Of a stretch of 64,000 nucleotides of DNA, positions 11,134-23,100 are shown one piece after another. The notes beneath the pieces were generated by a model. That model saw only the letters and a list, made by a program, of their open reading frames with translations, was not told the DNA's origin and searched no databases. Source of the DNA: Pomacea canaliculata (Eukaryota > Mollusca > Gastropoda > Architaenioglossa > Ampullariidae). Within the stretch, counting starts at the first letter, position 1. Every line of letters starts with the position of its first letter. Both the position numbers and the translations under genes were made by a program. The DNA lies in assembly GCF_003073045.1 (NCBI RefSeq), contig NC_037593.1:5695525-5759524 (forward strand). The letters are read 5' to 3'.

Positions 11134-12728
11134 TGTCTTATGTTATATGTTTTCAAAGAGGAGAGCCAGAGTTTACCATTCACTGCCTGTCTCTGTTCGG
11201 ACATCCGCTTTAAAAATCGACAGATGAGTGTTTCTCTATTCACCTGGTACACTCTATATCCACCTGTAAAAAAATTTTTTTTTAAATAAAAAAAAAAAGC
11301 TAAAAAAAAAACAAAAAAACGTTCACCTCTCATGTTTCTGTTTCCAGTGACCTGAACTCATTGTTATGTTGACATGTATCTGTAATTGCCCTTGTAGAGT
11401 AATACACTGGTGTTGTATTATATTTTCTAGATCATTTCATTACCAAGCAGCTATATCAGTAAAGCGTGTTGTAAACATAGTGTTTTGAATATTCCTTTTT
11501 GCTAAGAGAAGAATATTTTGAGTAATCAGTTCTATCTGGCTGTGGACCGAGGTGACCATTGTATCCCAACGGAAGCGTATTTTCACGTTGCCACCAGGTA
11601 AGTACGAACAGATTACTTCAGGTGAGGCGGTTGCTTCTGTCGAAGTCGCTGAAAATAGCTTTGTGAGTTTAGTGTCACGCAAACAACTGCTTTTGTGGTC
11701 TAGCACTTTGTCAAATGATTTCTGGGGCTACGGGAATTCTCGTTGCAGTGTGGGATTTCCTCGTAGGTGATGAAAGCTTTCATTTTCTTGTTTGCTTGCT
11801 TGATCGCCAGAGTTTCTGAACGCTCCCTTAAAGGTGTAGATCGATTTTTGCAATAACTAAAAAGCAAAATACAAAAGAAAGAAAGATATCCGTTAAAGTA
11901 AGGTCCGGGAGGCTGATTTTTTTTTTTTTTTTTTTGTAATTATCTCAGTGAAGGAAAAAATTTCGGGAGCCTTCTGAAGCGTGACATCATCGACCTCGGC
12001 AGTCCGCGTTCAGAGAAACTTTGGAAGCTATGAGACTTGTTCTGGCGCCAATTCAACAACTTTTAAACATTATGAAGGGCTGCATAGAGTTGACTGCGAC
12101 AGGCAAAATAAGTCAAGGCCTAAAACTGATGACAGGTAAAGGTAAAATAAACGAGGGCCCAAAACAACCGAGACAATGTCAAACTACAGCAGGGTTACAT
12201 TAAAGATCGCGAGCACCGTCTCCGTAGTCCGTAGCGTAGGGGCTATCTTGCTAAAGAAAACAAAAACAGACCGATTAAAATAAACAATTTCAGTAAGGGA
12301 GTAAACATTGATTTCTTCTATCTTCTTTTAAAGACTTGATTATACATAAATATCTTGAAAAAATAATTTTTCAGGTCGGATCAGTAGCAAACGAAACACT
12401 GAAGAATGGGAGATAACAAGCTAAGCCTTTTTAATGTGTCTTACGTCCCTTTGATTACTTTCTCCTCTGTCAGTTTGAATGAGTTTAGTGTTGGCTGTCG
12501 CTCGGGAGTTGACGTCTTACGACGAAATCTTTTTTATTTGCCACAATATTACAGTTCATGTCTTGGAAAATAAAAGACTTGTGAACCAATCTGATTTCGC
12601 TTTTGTTTTCCATTGAAAGAAAATTATTATGCTGTGTGATCCTCATAAAGATTTCAGCGAAACGAAAATCTTTTGATGTCTATTTAACTCGTGCGTCTGT
12701 CTCCTGTCTCTGTCTACTTATTCTTTTT

Positions 12729-12761
<33 letters not shown>

Positions 12762-13244
12762 TGTGTGTGTGTTACAACTAAGAACCTGCATGGTTGTCGG
12801 TAGCGGTTATCCCACACACTATCACTGCTAATAACCGACTCGATATCAAAAATATAAATTATTATAATTAAAGATATCGTTGTATCTGGTGTAACCGTAA
12901 CTTCATCATTCAACAGAAAAGCGTCAGAATATAGACGGAAATACTAGGAGGAATAAATGAACAAAAAAAGTCAACTTGTGCTTGCTTCCTTTTCCAGTGT
13001 GATTTACTTGTAAACAAAAGTTTCCTCAGCATGTATCTTGATAAAGATAAAAAAAAATTAAGACAAATTAAAATAAACAATTTAAAACAGTTAGAGGCTA
13101 ACAGTTTTTTTCTTCTGTTTGTGTGTGTACCGCGTGAGAATAAAAGAAATGAAGGGTGAATTCGTACACCCCGTGCAGGAGCACAACTGATGACACGTGA
13201 CTCTAGTAACGACAGCTCACCTCCAGTTTTCGCTCAGTGAACAG
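11134..13244. other. intergenic DNA
   Basis: No gene is supported. Contents: A-rich runs near 11270-11320, an 18-T run near 11920-11937, and the GCGT microsatellite listed separately. A short open stretch around 11552-11770 has no ATG in frame and no recognisable domain. Confidence 0.4.
12731..12772. repeat. (GCGT)n/(GT)n microsatellite
   Basis: About eight copies of GCGT followed by GTGTGTGTGTGT. Alternating purine-pyrimidine sequence of this kind can adopt Z-DNA. Confidence 0.95.
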
Positions 13245-13346
13245 TGTGTGACATTCCCAACACAGCCGCCGAGACAGTTGGTCCTACCTGTACAGGTGTG
13301 AATACAGACAGTGGAATCTGTGCCTTTAGTGCCTTGCCGAGTAAAG
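13245..13346 (+). CDS. orphan Cys-rich module exon related in layout to the PAN-gene module exon
   Basis: A 102-nt segment between an acceptor (CAGTGAACAG) and a donor (AAAG then GTAAAC) reads CDIPNTAAETVGPTCTGVNT and then SGIC, a small Cys-rich peptide. It enters and leaves in phase 1, the same symmetric phase as the module exon at 10036-10167, so it could be exchanged between genes without breaking the frame. No flanking exons were recognised. It may belong to a paralogous gene whose other exons have decayed, or to an alternative exon of the upstream gene. Support is splice signals, cysteine content and phase only. Confidence 0.38.
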
Positions 13347-13899
13347 GTAAACAAATATGTTTTTATATTGTCCTGAATTCTAAATTCTGCTTTCACAGCG
13401 AAAGCATTGTTAAATCGTTTCATGAGAAAAATCTTAACGTTCAATAAGAAATCACGTGATGAGTTTAACGTGAGGGAGACTAATAGCAGCAGTGAGTGGT
13501 ACTCATTAGTCATTAAGTTACAGGAACTAATGTGGACGAATGGTTAAGTGGGTTAACTACGTCTGACTACAGGAGGGCCTGCGAGCCTTTTACCTACACC
13601 GACCCACGGTGTGTATAATGTGATGATAATGGAGAGAGTTGCTGTGGTTGTTATTGTAATAGTGATAAAGTTCAATATGAATATTCATTAGCCAAGTAAG
13701 CATTTCAGGAATTACCCGGGAGAGGAATTACCTAGGACAAGGAATGAACGAGGAAAGGAACGACGATTGGAAGAGTGTCGTCGGCAGCCCTACACAGTCA
13801 GCACCGACTGTGGCTGGTTATTGAAGTGAATCGTCGTCAGCCGGGTGGATCTGACGTCAGCACGTGCGGTTCGGGGCTACTGAAGTGTATCGTCAGCAG
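13347..13899. other. intergenic DNA with a possible degenerate tRNA-derived SINE
   Basis: Positions about 13,535-13,620 (GACGAATGGTTAAGTGGG and following) resemble the A-box half of a tRNA, but no clear B box follows. Positions 13,790-13,900 contain two loosely related copies of a TGAAGTG-ATCGTC motif. No gene is supported. Confidence 0.25.
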
Positions 13900-16091
13900 T
13901 CAGGTGTGTCCGCCTCGTCAGCCCTCACAGTTCAGGAGTCTGCCAGTGTGTATCTCGAAACGTCTGCCACGTGCCGTCTGCAGCCTTCTTCCTACACCGG
14001 ACCCACCCCCGGGTGACTGTCAACCGAGGTAGGGCTGGGTAGCTCGAACCGATCCGGGTAGTCCTGGAGTTTCCTCCCTTGTCGGTCGTCGGGGAATCGA
14101 GCATCCTGTCGACGTTTCCACGAATGTCCTGGCCAAAGAGTCTGGAAGTGTCTACTGGCATTTGTGTTTCCATGGAAACATATGCAGTGGTGTGTTGGTG
14201 TAGTTGCTAGTGAGACAGCGCACCTGCCTGGCAGTGATTGGGTGGAGGAAGAGCATTCCTGGCGCTGAGGTTCGTGAGAGCATCCTACATCGGGATGGCA
14301 GATGACGGGAATTGTAAGTATTATCTTTGACTTACTCTAATTTTTTGATTATTCAATTTTTTATTTTTTTATTATTTAATTTGACCACTAGCCATCGGAC
14401 TTAGTTCCATGACCATATTCCATTCTTCTAATCAGCAAGTAGACAGACGTGAGGACAAATATAAGAAACTTTTCATTTTTGGCGAGGAGCTAAGAATTGT
14501 GAGATGGTAGAGTTAGCTTTGAGTTTTGTCTGTGTGAGAGTTATTTGGTGTTTGACCGTGTGTTGGGGCAGAGGGCGTGTGTTGTTGTGATGTGACCTGA
14601 ACCAGCTTAAAAAATACATTTGCCATCTGCCATCATCTACCATCAACTACCATCATCTATCTGCTATCATCTATCTGCCATCATCTACCATCATCTATCT
14701 GCCATCATCTGTGATTGTCCGTGACAATTGGTGACCCCGAAGAGATTGAGGGGTTGTCTGTCTTGTAAACAGTTGTTGTGTGGAAGGATTGTCCTTTGAG
14801 GAGTCACGTGGTCTTTCTGTTGATGTTTATGGTTAATTTTCAAGTTTTATTCCCCGTCTCCAAGGATCCACCATGGGTCTACGGTCTGTAGAGTTCTACC
14901 GTAGTAAGGACTTAGCTTCTGTCTCTACTGTATTCTGTCTTCTTCATCCTGTCTACCTTCACCTTACCCCTGAGTGTGGTGTTTAAGAAGCTTGGTAGTG
15001 TTCTGAGCGTGTGATATCTTTCCCCATTAGGTTCTATATTCTATTGTGTTTAAGAAAAAAATTTGGTTGTTCCTCAAACCGATATTGAACTTTAAATCTT
15101 GATTTGATAAGTAGTGTTTCAGATTCATTACATTTAAAGAATCTGATTGCTCTTTGTGGTTTTATTGTGTTTACTAAGATTGGATTTGAGATGTGTGTAC
15201 TCTCACTGCTTTTGATTCATGATTGAGTTAAAGTTGTTCCTGAATAGCCTTGATGAACTAGGGTTAAACTTGAAGTGTTACAACTATTATTTGACTGAGG
15301 GATTTTTATTCCTTCTTTCATTTTAGTCCAATCATGTGAAGACACGTTCGACTGCTGTGATTACATTTCTGTCGCCACTGTATTTGTGAGATAATTTGAG
15401 GTGAACTTGATTTCATTATTTATTTGCTATCTTTGTTGTGCAACATGGACCGCCACTAGTGTGTGATTGTGATCTCATGTAAGAAAGAAGGCGAAATGAT
15501 AGGATTAGAAGGTAAAGCTGTGACTAGATACATAATGCAGAGTATCCGTCGTCTATGACATAAGAATATGTGGACAGATTAGTCAACAAACAAGCAGACA
15601 GCTTAGAAATCGCCAAGAGAGAGAAAGCTAATAAAAAATTGTTAAGAAAGAGAAAGGCCTGACTGTTTAGGAGTTTGCCAGTGTGTATCTCGTACACAGG
15701 TGTCCGTCTTAGTCGCCACTCGTTGCTCTAGGAGACGGACATCGTCGGTGGGGGGGTTTGTTGGAGGGGTGTTGGACTCGTATAACCCCAGCGCCCCCAG
15801 GTTAGAGTTACAAAAGGAAGAATGTCAAGCGAAGTTTCAAGAAAGATTATTTAAGGAAGTGTAGCATGTGTGTTAGTGTGAAGATCCCTGAACAGAATCC
15901 GACCGAGGGAGAATGTTGGGATAGTATTACATAACGGTTTCTAGGTTAAATCTGACTGACGGAGGGTTGAAGTCATCTACACATTGATATGTTGTGTATG
16001 TTTACAGACATGTATGTGTCTTGATGTAAGTTATTGTAAACTTTGTTACCACATCCATTAAATAAACACGAGCTTCCCGCACATCTGCCAT
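13900..16091 (+). mobile_element. possible LTR-retroelement fossil, heavily reduced
   Basis: Three clues point to an LTR element. A primer-binding-site-like sequence, TGGTGACCCCGAAG, occurs at 14,728-14,741 directly after a CA end. A purine-rich tract (GACCGAGGGAGAA) immediately precedes TGTTGGGATAG at 15,914. The segment from there to about 16,091 contains AATAAA, as a 3' LTR would. Gypsy-type elements commonly have such a primer site. Only about 1.2 kb lies between the two marks, so nearly all coding capacity is gone: it is broken and old. A clear pair of matching LTRs was not found, so the call is tentative and the left limit is approximate. Confidence 0.3.
13923..15696. repeat. dispersed direct repeat of about 35 bp (two copies)
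   Basis: Closely related sequences, with the shared core TTTGCCAGTGTGTATCTCG or TCTGCCAGTGTGTATCTCG, occur at about 13,925-13,960 and 15,662-15,697, each preceded by AGG-AGT. They may be part of the suspected retroelement or an unrelated short repeat. Confidence 0.6.
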
Positions 16092-17140
16092 GATGATGAA
16101 GATGATAATGATTTCTATGATTGATGATTGATTAAAGGATGGATGATGGATAAAAGGATAGATAATAAATGGATAATACAATTAATGATTGATGATAATA
16201 AGATGTTGGATGGATGATTATTGGATGATATTGATTGCCGGTTATTGATGGTAATGATTATTAGTGGCTATGATAAATGATTGATGATTGATTGAATAAC
16301 GGATGATTGATTGGAGGATGGATTTATGATGAATGATGGATGCTGATAGATGTTGATGGCTGATGATGGATGGTGATTAATGATAATGATTATTGATGAT
16401 GATGGTTGATAATTATTGATGGTGATGATTGATGATTATTTATGATGAATAAAGATTATCGATGATGATGATCTATCATGATAAATGATTATCCATGATG
16501 GTTGGTAATTATTGATGGTGAAGATTGATGATTATTTATAATGAATGAAGATTATTGATGATGGTGATTAATTATTATTCATGATGATGGTTAACGATGG
16601 ATTATGGATGAATGATGGATGCTGATAGATGTTGATCGAATGGATGGTGATTAATGATGATGATTATTGATGATGAAGATCTATCATAATAAATGAGTTA
16701 TTGATGAAGGTTGATAATTATTGATGGTGATGATTGATGATTATTATGATGGAATAAAGATTATTGATGATGATTCATGATGGAATTGATGAATGATGAT
16801 GATGATAATTGATGGATGATGTATCGGGATAATGATTATTGATGATGGTTGATAATTATTTATGTGCCGGGTATGATGATGATTATATGATCAATAAAGA
16901 TTCATGCTATGAATGATGATGAATGATATGATAATGATGATTGTATCCCAGTAAATGATTATTATGATGATTGAATTATTGATGGTGATTGATTGATATT
17001 TATTTAACCATGAATGAAATATTGATGATGGTGATTAATTATTATTGATGATGAGGTAACGATATTTATGGATAAATGATAGATGCTGATAGATATTGAT
17101 GATGATTGATGGATGAATGGTGATTAATGATGATTATTGA
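16085..17140. repeat. degenerate GAT/TGA-rich simple-sequence array
   Basis: About 1.05 kb made almost only of ATGATG, ATTGATG, TGATTATT and GATGGATG combinations with no fixed period. Higher-order similarity is visible: segments such as GATGATTATTTATGATGAAT and GGTTGATAATTATTGATGGT recur every roughly 100-170 bp (for example near 16,400, 16,505, 16,700 and 16,845). It ends abruptly where the octamer satellite starts. Confidence 0.9.
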
Positions 17141-20100
17141 TAGCGGCCGATGCCGAATTGAGCCCGAAGAGCCGAAGAGCCGAAAGAGCCGCAAGGCGAG
17201 AGCGAAGACCGAAGAAATGCCGAGAGCCGAAGATGCCCCCGAAGAGCCCGGCTAAGAGCCGAAGAGGCGAAGGAGAAGAGCCGTAAGAGCCGAAGAGCGA
17301 AGAGCCGAAGAGCCGAAGAGCCGAAGAGCCAAGAAGAGCCGAATAGATTCCGAAGAGCCCGAAGGCGAAGAGCGAAGCCGAAGAGCCGAAGAGCGAAGAG
17401 CCGAAGAGGCGGAAGAGCCGAAGAGCCGAAGAGACCGAGCCGATAAGAGCCGAAAGCCTAGAGCCTAAGAGCCAAAGAAGAGCCTGAAGAGCGAAGAGGC
17501 CGAAGAGCAAAGCCAAAGATGCCAAAGAGCCAAGAGCGAGCCAAAGGAGCCAAAGAGCCAAAGCCAAAGAGCCAAAAGAGCCCATAAGAGCCAAAGAGCC
17601 AAAGAGCCAAAAGAGGCAAAGAGCCTTAAGAGCCAAAGAGCCAAAGAGCCAAAGAGCCAAAGAGAAAGACCAAAGAGCCAAAGAGCCAAAGAGCCAAGCA
17701 GCCAAAGAGCCCAAGAGCCTAAGAAGCCTAAAGAGCCCAAAGAGCCCAAGAGAAAGAGCAAAAGAAAAAGCGCCAAAGCCCCAAGAGCCCAAAGAGCCCA
17801 AGAGCCCAAAGAGCCCAAGAGCCCAAGAGCCAAGAAGCCCAAGAAGCCAAGAGCCAACGAGCCAAGAGCCCCAGAGCCAAGAGCCAAGAGCCAAAGCCAA
17901 GAGCCCAAGAGCAATCCAAGCCAAGAGCCAAGATCCAAGAAAGACCAAGGAAGCCCAAGAGCCCAAGAGCCCAAGAGCCCAAGAGCCCAAGAGCCCTGAG
18001 CCAGAAAGAACCCAAGAGCCCAAGAGTGCCCAAGAGCCCCAAGGCGCAGAGCCAAGAGCCCAAGAGCCCCCGGCAAACAGAGAGAGCCCAAGCCCAAGAG
18101 CCTCAAAGCCAAAGCCCAAGAGCCAGAGCAAGAGCCAAGAGCCCAATGAGCCCCAAGAGCCCAAGCCAAGAGCCCAAAGCCCATAGAGCCAAAGAGCCCA
18201 AGAGCCAAAGAGCCCAAGCCAAGAGCCCGAGCCCAAGAGCCCCCAAGAGCCAAGAAGAGCCCAAGAGCCAAGAGCCCAAGCGAGCCCAAGAGCCCAAGAG
18301 CCCAAGAGCCCAAGAGCCCAAGAGCCGAAGAGCCAAGAGCCAAGAGCCCAAGAGCCAAGCCCAACCCAAGCCAAGAGCCAAGAGCCCAAGAGCCCAAGAG
18401 CCCAAGAGCAAGAGCCAAGAGCCAAGAGAGCCCAAGAGCCCAAGAGCCCAAGACCCCGAAGAGCCCAAGAGCCCAAGAGCCAAGACCAAGAGCCCAAGAG
18501 TCCAGAGAGCCCAAGAGCCCAAGAGCAGGCCAAGGAGACAAATAGAACCAAGAGCCCAAGAGCCCAATAGAGCCCAAGAGCCAAGAGCCAAGAGCCAAGA
18601 GCCCAAGAGCCCAAGAGCCCAAGAGCCCAAGAGCCAAGAGGCCCAAGAGCCAAGAGCCAAGAGCCCAAGAGCCCAAGAGCCCAAGAGCCAAGAGCCCAAG
18701 AGAAGCCCAAGAGCCCAAGAGCCCAAGAGCCCAGAAGAGCCCAAGAGCCCAAGAGCCAAGAAGCCAAGAGCCCAAGAGCCCAAGAGCCCAAAGCCCAAGA
18801 GCCAAGAGCCGAGCCAAGAGCCCCCAAGAGCCCCAAAGAGCCCAAGAGCCCCAGAGCCCAAGAGCCCAAGAGCCCAAGAAGCCCAGAGCCCAAGAGCCCA
18901 AGAGCCCAAGACCCAAGAGCCCAAGAGCCCAAGAGCCAAGAGCCCAAAGAGCCCAAGAGCCCAAGAGCCCAAGAGCCAAGAGCCCAAAGAGCCCAAGAGC
19001 CCAAGAGCCCAAGAGCCCAAGAGCCGAAGAGCCAAGAGCCCAAGAGCCAAGAGCCCAAGAGCCAAGAGCCAAGAGCCCAAGAGCCCAAGAGCCCAAGAGC
19101 CCAAGAGCCAAAGCCCAAGAGCCAAGAGCCGAGCCAAGCAAGAGCCCAAGAGCCAAGAGCCAAGAGCCAAGAGCCAGAGCCAAGAGCCAAGAGCCCAAGA
19201 GCCCAAGAGCCCAAGAGCCCAAAGCCAAGAGCCCAAGAGCCCAAGAAGCCAAGAGCCCAAGAGCCCAAGAGCGGAGCAAGAGCCCAAGAGCCCAAGAGAA
19301 AGCCCAAGAAAGAGCCAAGAGCCCAAGAGCCCAAGCCCAAGAGCCCAAGAGCCCAAGCCCAGCCAAAGCCCAAGAGCCAAGCCCAAGAGCCCAAGAGCCA
19401 AGAGCCGAGCCAAGAAAGCCCAAGAGCCCAAGAGCCCAAGAGCCAAGAGCCAAGCCAAGAGCAAGAGCCAAGAGCCAAGAGCCCAAGAGCCCAAGAGCGC
19501 CCAAGAGCCAAGAGCCCAAGAGCCCAAGAGCCAAGAGCCCAAGAGCCAGAGCCCAAGAGCCAAGAGCCAAGCCCAGCCCAAGAGCCCCAGGAGCCAAGAG
19601 CCCAAGAGCCAAGAGCCCAAGAGCCCAAGAGCCCAAGACCCAAGAGCCCAAGAGCCCAAGGCAGCCCAAGAGCCCAAGAGCCAAGAGCCCAAGAGCCCAA
19701 GAAGCCAAAGAGCCCAAGAGCCCAAGAGCCCCAAGAGCCAAAAGAGCAAAGCCCAAGAGCCCGAGCCAAGAGCCAAGAGCCAGAGCCCAAGAGCCCAAGA
19801 GGCCAAGGCCACAAGAGCCAACGAGCCCAAGAGCGCAAGAGCAAGAGCCCAAGAGCCCAAACCCAAGCCCAAGAGCCAAGAGCCAAGAGCCAAGAGCCCA
19901 AGCAGCCAAGAGCCCAAGAGCCCCAAGACCCAAGAGCCCAAGAGCCAAGAGCCCAAGAGCCCAAGAGCAGCCCAAGAGTCCAAGAGCCAAGAGCCCAAGA
20001 GCCCAAGAGCCCAAGAGCCAAGAGAGCCAAGAGCCCAAGAGCCCAAGAGCCAAGAGCCAAAGAGCCAAGAGCCCAAGAGCCCCAAGAGCCCCAAGAGCCC

Positions 20101-23100
20101 CAAGACCCAAACCCGAGCCAAGAGCCCAAGAGCCAAGAGCCAAGAGCCCAACCCCAAGAGCCAAGAGCCAAGTAGCCCAAGAGCCCAAGAGCCAGAGCCA
20201 AGAGGCCAAGAGCCAAGAGCCAAGAGCCAATAGCAGAGCCCCAAGAGCCTCCAAGAGCCCAAGATGCCACAAGCAGCCCAGAGCCAAGAGCCCAAGAGCC
20301 CCGAAGAAGCCCCAAGAGCCAAGAGCAAGAGCCAAGAGCAGAGAGCAAGAGCAAGACCAAGCCAAGAGCCCAGGCGCCGAGAGCCAAGAGCAAGAGCAGA
20401 GAGCCCGCAGAGCCAAGAGCAAGAGCAAGAGCCAGAGAGCCAAAGCCAAGAGCCCCCAGGAGTCCAAGAGCCCAAGAGCCAAGAGCCAAGAGCCAAGAGC
20501 GAGAGAGCCAAGAGCCAAGAGCCAAGAGCCAAGAGCCAATCCAAGAAGAGCCCAAGAGCAGCCAAGAGGAGCCAGAGCCTAAAGAGCCAGAGCCAATGAC
20601 CCAAGAGCCAGAGCCAAGGCCAAACCAATGAGCCCAAGAGCCCAAGAGCCAAAGAGCCCAAGAGCCCAAGAGCCCAAGAGCCCAAGAGCCCAAAGCCCAA
20701 GAGCCAAAGCCAAGAGCCCAAGAGCCCAAGAGCCCAGAGGCCAAGAGCCCAAGAGCCCAAGAGCCCAAGAGCCCAAGCCCAAGAGCCAAGAGCCAAGAGC
20801 CAAGAAGAAGAGCCAGAAAGAGCCCGAAGCCCAAGAGCCAGAGGAGCAAGAGCCAAGAGCCCAAGAGCCCAAGAGCCAAGAGCCAAGAGCCCAGAGCCAA
20901 GAGCCCAAAGGAGCCCAAGAAGCCAAGAGCCATAGAGCCCAATAGCCAAGAGCCAAGAGCAAGAGCCCAAGAGCCAAAGCCAAGAGCCAAAGGCCAAGAC
21001 CAAGACCAAGAAGGCCAAGACCCCAAGAGCCCAAGCTCAGCCCAAGGGATGCAAGCCAAGAGCACAAGAGCAAGAGCCAGAGCCACCAGAGCCAAGAGCA
21101 AGAGCCAAGAGCAAAGCCAAGAGCCAAGGGCCAAAGCCAAGAGCCAAGGAGCCAAGGCCCAAGAGCCCAAGAGCCAAGAGCCAGAGCCCAAGAGCCAAGG
21201 CCAAGAGCCAGAGCCCAAAGCAAAGAGCCCATGAGCCAAGAGGCGCAGAACCAAGAGCCAAGGGCGCCAAGAGCCAGAGCGCAAGAGCCAAGCCTCAGAG
21301 AGCCATGCCCAAGCAGCCAAAGAGCCCTATAGGAGCAAGAAGCCAAGAGCCAGAGCCAAGAGCCAAGAGCAAGAGCCCAAGTAGCCCACAGAGCCAGAGC
21401 CCAAGGCCCAACGAGCAGAGCCAGAGCCAAGGCCCAAGAGCCAAGAGCCAGAGCCAAGTAGCCCAAGAGCCAAGAGCCCCAAGAGCAGAGCCCAAGAGCC
21501 CAAGAGCCGCAGAGCCCAAGCCCAAGAGCAAGAAGCCAAGAGCCAAGACCAAGAGCCACCCAAGAGCCAAGACCAGAGTCCTCCACAGAGCGCAAGAAGC
21601 CAAGAGCCCAGAGCCAAGAGCAAGAGCCAGAGCCCAAGAGCCAAGAGCCCAAGGCAAGAGCCAGAGCAAGAGCCCAAGAGCCCAGAGCAAGAGCCAGAGC
21701 CAAGAGCAAAGCCAAGAGCCAAGAGTCCAAGAGCAAGAGCCCAAGAGCCCAATCCAAGAGCCCAAGACAAGAGCCCAAGAAGCCAAGAGCCAGAGTCAAG
21801 AGCCAAGCCAAGAGCCCAAAGCCAAGAGCCAGAGCAAGATGCCGCAAGAGCCGCAATGAGCCCAGAGCCAGAGCGCAGAGCCCAAGAGCCCAGAGCCAGA
21901 GCAGAGCCAAAGCCAAGAGCAGAGCCAAGCAGGAGCGAGCCCAAGAGCCCAAGAGAGCCCAAGAGCCCAAGCAGAAGCCAAGAGCCCAAGAGCCGCAAGA
22001 GCCCATACCAAGCCCAAGAGCCCACCCAAGAGCCAAGAGCCAAGAGCAAGACGCCCAAGAGCCAGCCAGAGCCAAGAGCCCTCAAGAGCCAACGAGCCAG
22101 GCCCAAGACCCATAGAGCCCAAGAGCCAAGACCAAGAGAGCCCCAAGCCCAAGAGCCAAGAGCCCAGCCCAAGAGCCCCTAAGAGCCCAATCGAGCCCAA
22201 GAGCCAAAGATGCCAAGAACCCCAAGAGCCCAAGACCAAAGTCCCAGCTCCAAGAGCCCAGAGCCCAGAGCCAAGAGCCCAAGAGCGTCGCGCCAAGAGC
22301 CAAAGAGCACAGAAGCCAAGCCAAGAGCCAAGGCCAAGAGCCAGAGCAGAGCCAAAGCAAGAGCCCTTAAGCCCAAGAGCCCAAGAGCCAACAGCCAAGA
22401 CCAGAGCCCAAGAAGCCCAAAGCCAGGCCCAAGACCCATAGAGCCAAGAGCCCAAGATGCCAAGCAGCCCAATCGAGCCCCAATTGCCCATGCGCAAGAG
22501 CCCTAAGAAGCACCATATCGACCAAGAGGTCCCAAGACCCAAGAGCCTAAAGCCCAGTAGTTCGAAGCAAATTGAGCCCAGCCCAAGAGCCCAAGGCCGA
22601 AGTAGAGCCCTTATATAGGTCCCAAAGCCCAAGCCCAATTGAGCCCCCAAGAGGCCCAAAGCTCCAAGAGCCAAGAGTCCCAGCCCCAAGAGCCGCCCAA
22701 AGCAGAGAGCAGAGGCCATAGAATGCCCAAGAGCCCAAGAAAGCCCAATACCCAAGCCGAAAAGGCCAAGAGTGAGCCCAATGATGAGCAAGAGCCCAAG
22801 AGCCCAAGAGCCCAAGAGCCAAGGCCAAGAGCCCAAGAGCCAAAGAGAATCCCAAGAGCCCCAATGAGCCCGAAGAGCCAATAAGGAAGGCCTCAATGAA
22901 GGAAGATCCAAGGCCCAAAGTGACGGTCCCAAAAGGCCTCATATGAGCCAAAGCCCAGAGATCACCAAGAGGGTGCCAACGAGCCCTCAAAGAGCCCAAG
23001 AGCCCAAGGCCCAAGAGCCCCAAGAGCCCAGCCCAAGAGCTCCAAGAGCCCAAGCCCAAGAGGCCAAGAGCCAAGAGCCCAAGCCTAATAAGAGCCCAAG

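Noticed and set aside
11552-11770. 72-codon + strand frame with a GTAAGT after the fifteenth codon
   Set aside because: There is no in-frame ATG, the frame is open on the opposite strand too, and no partner exon was found.
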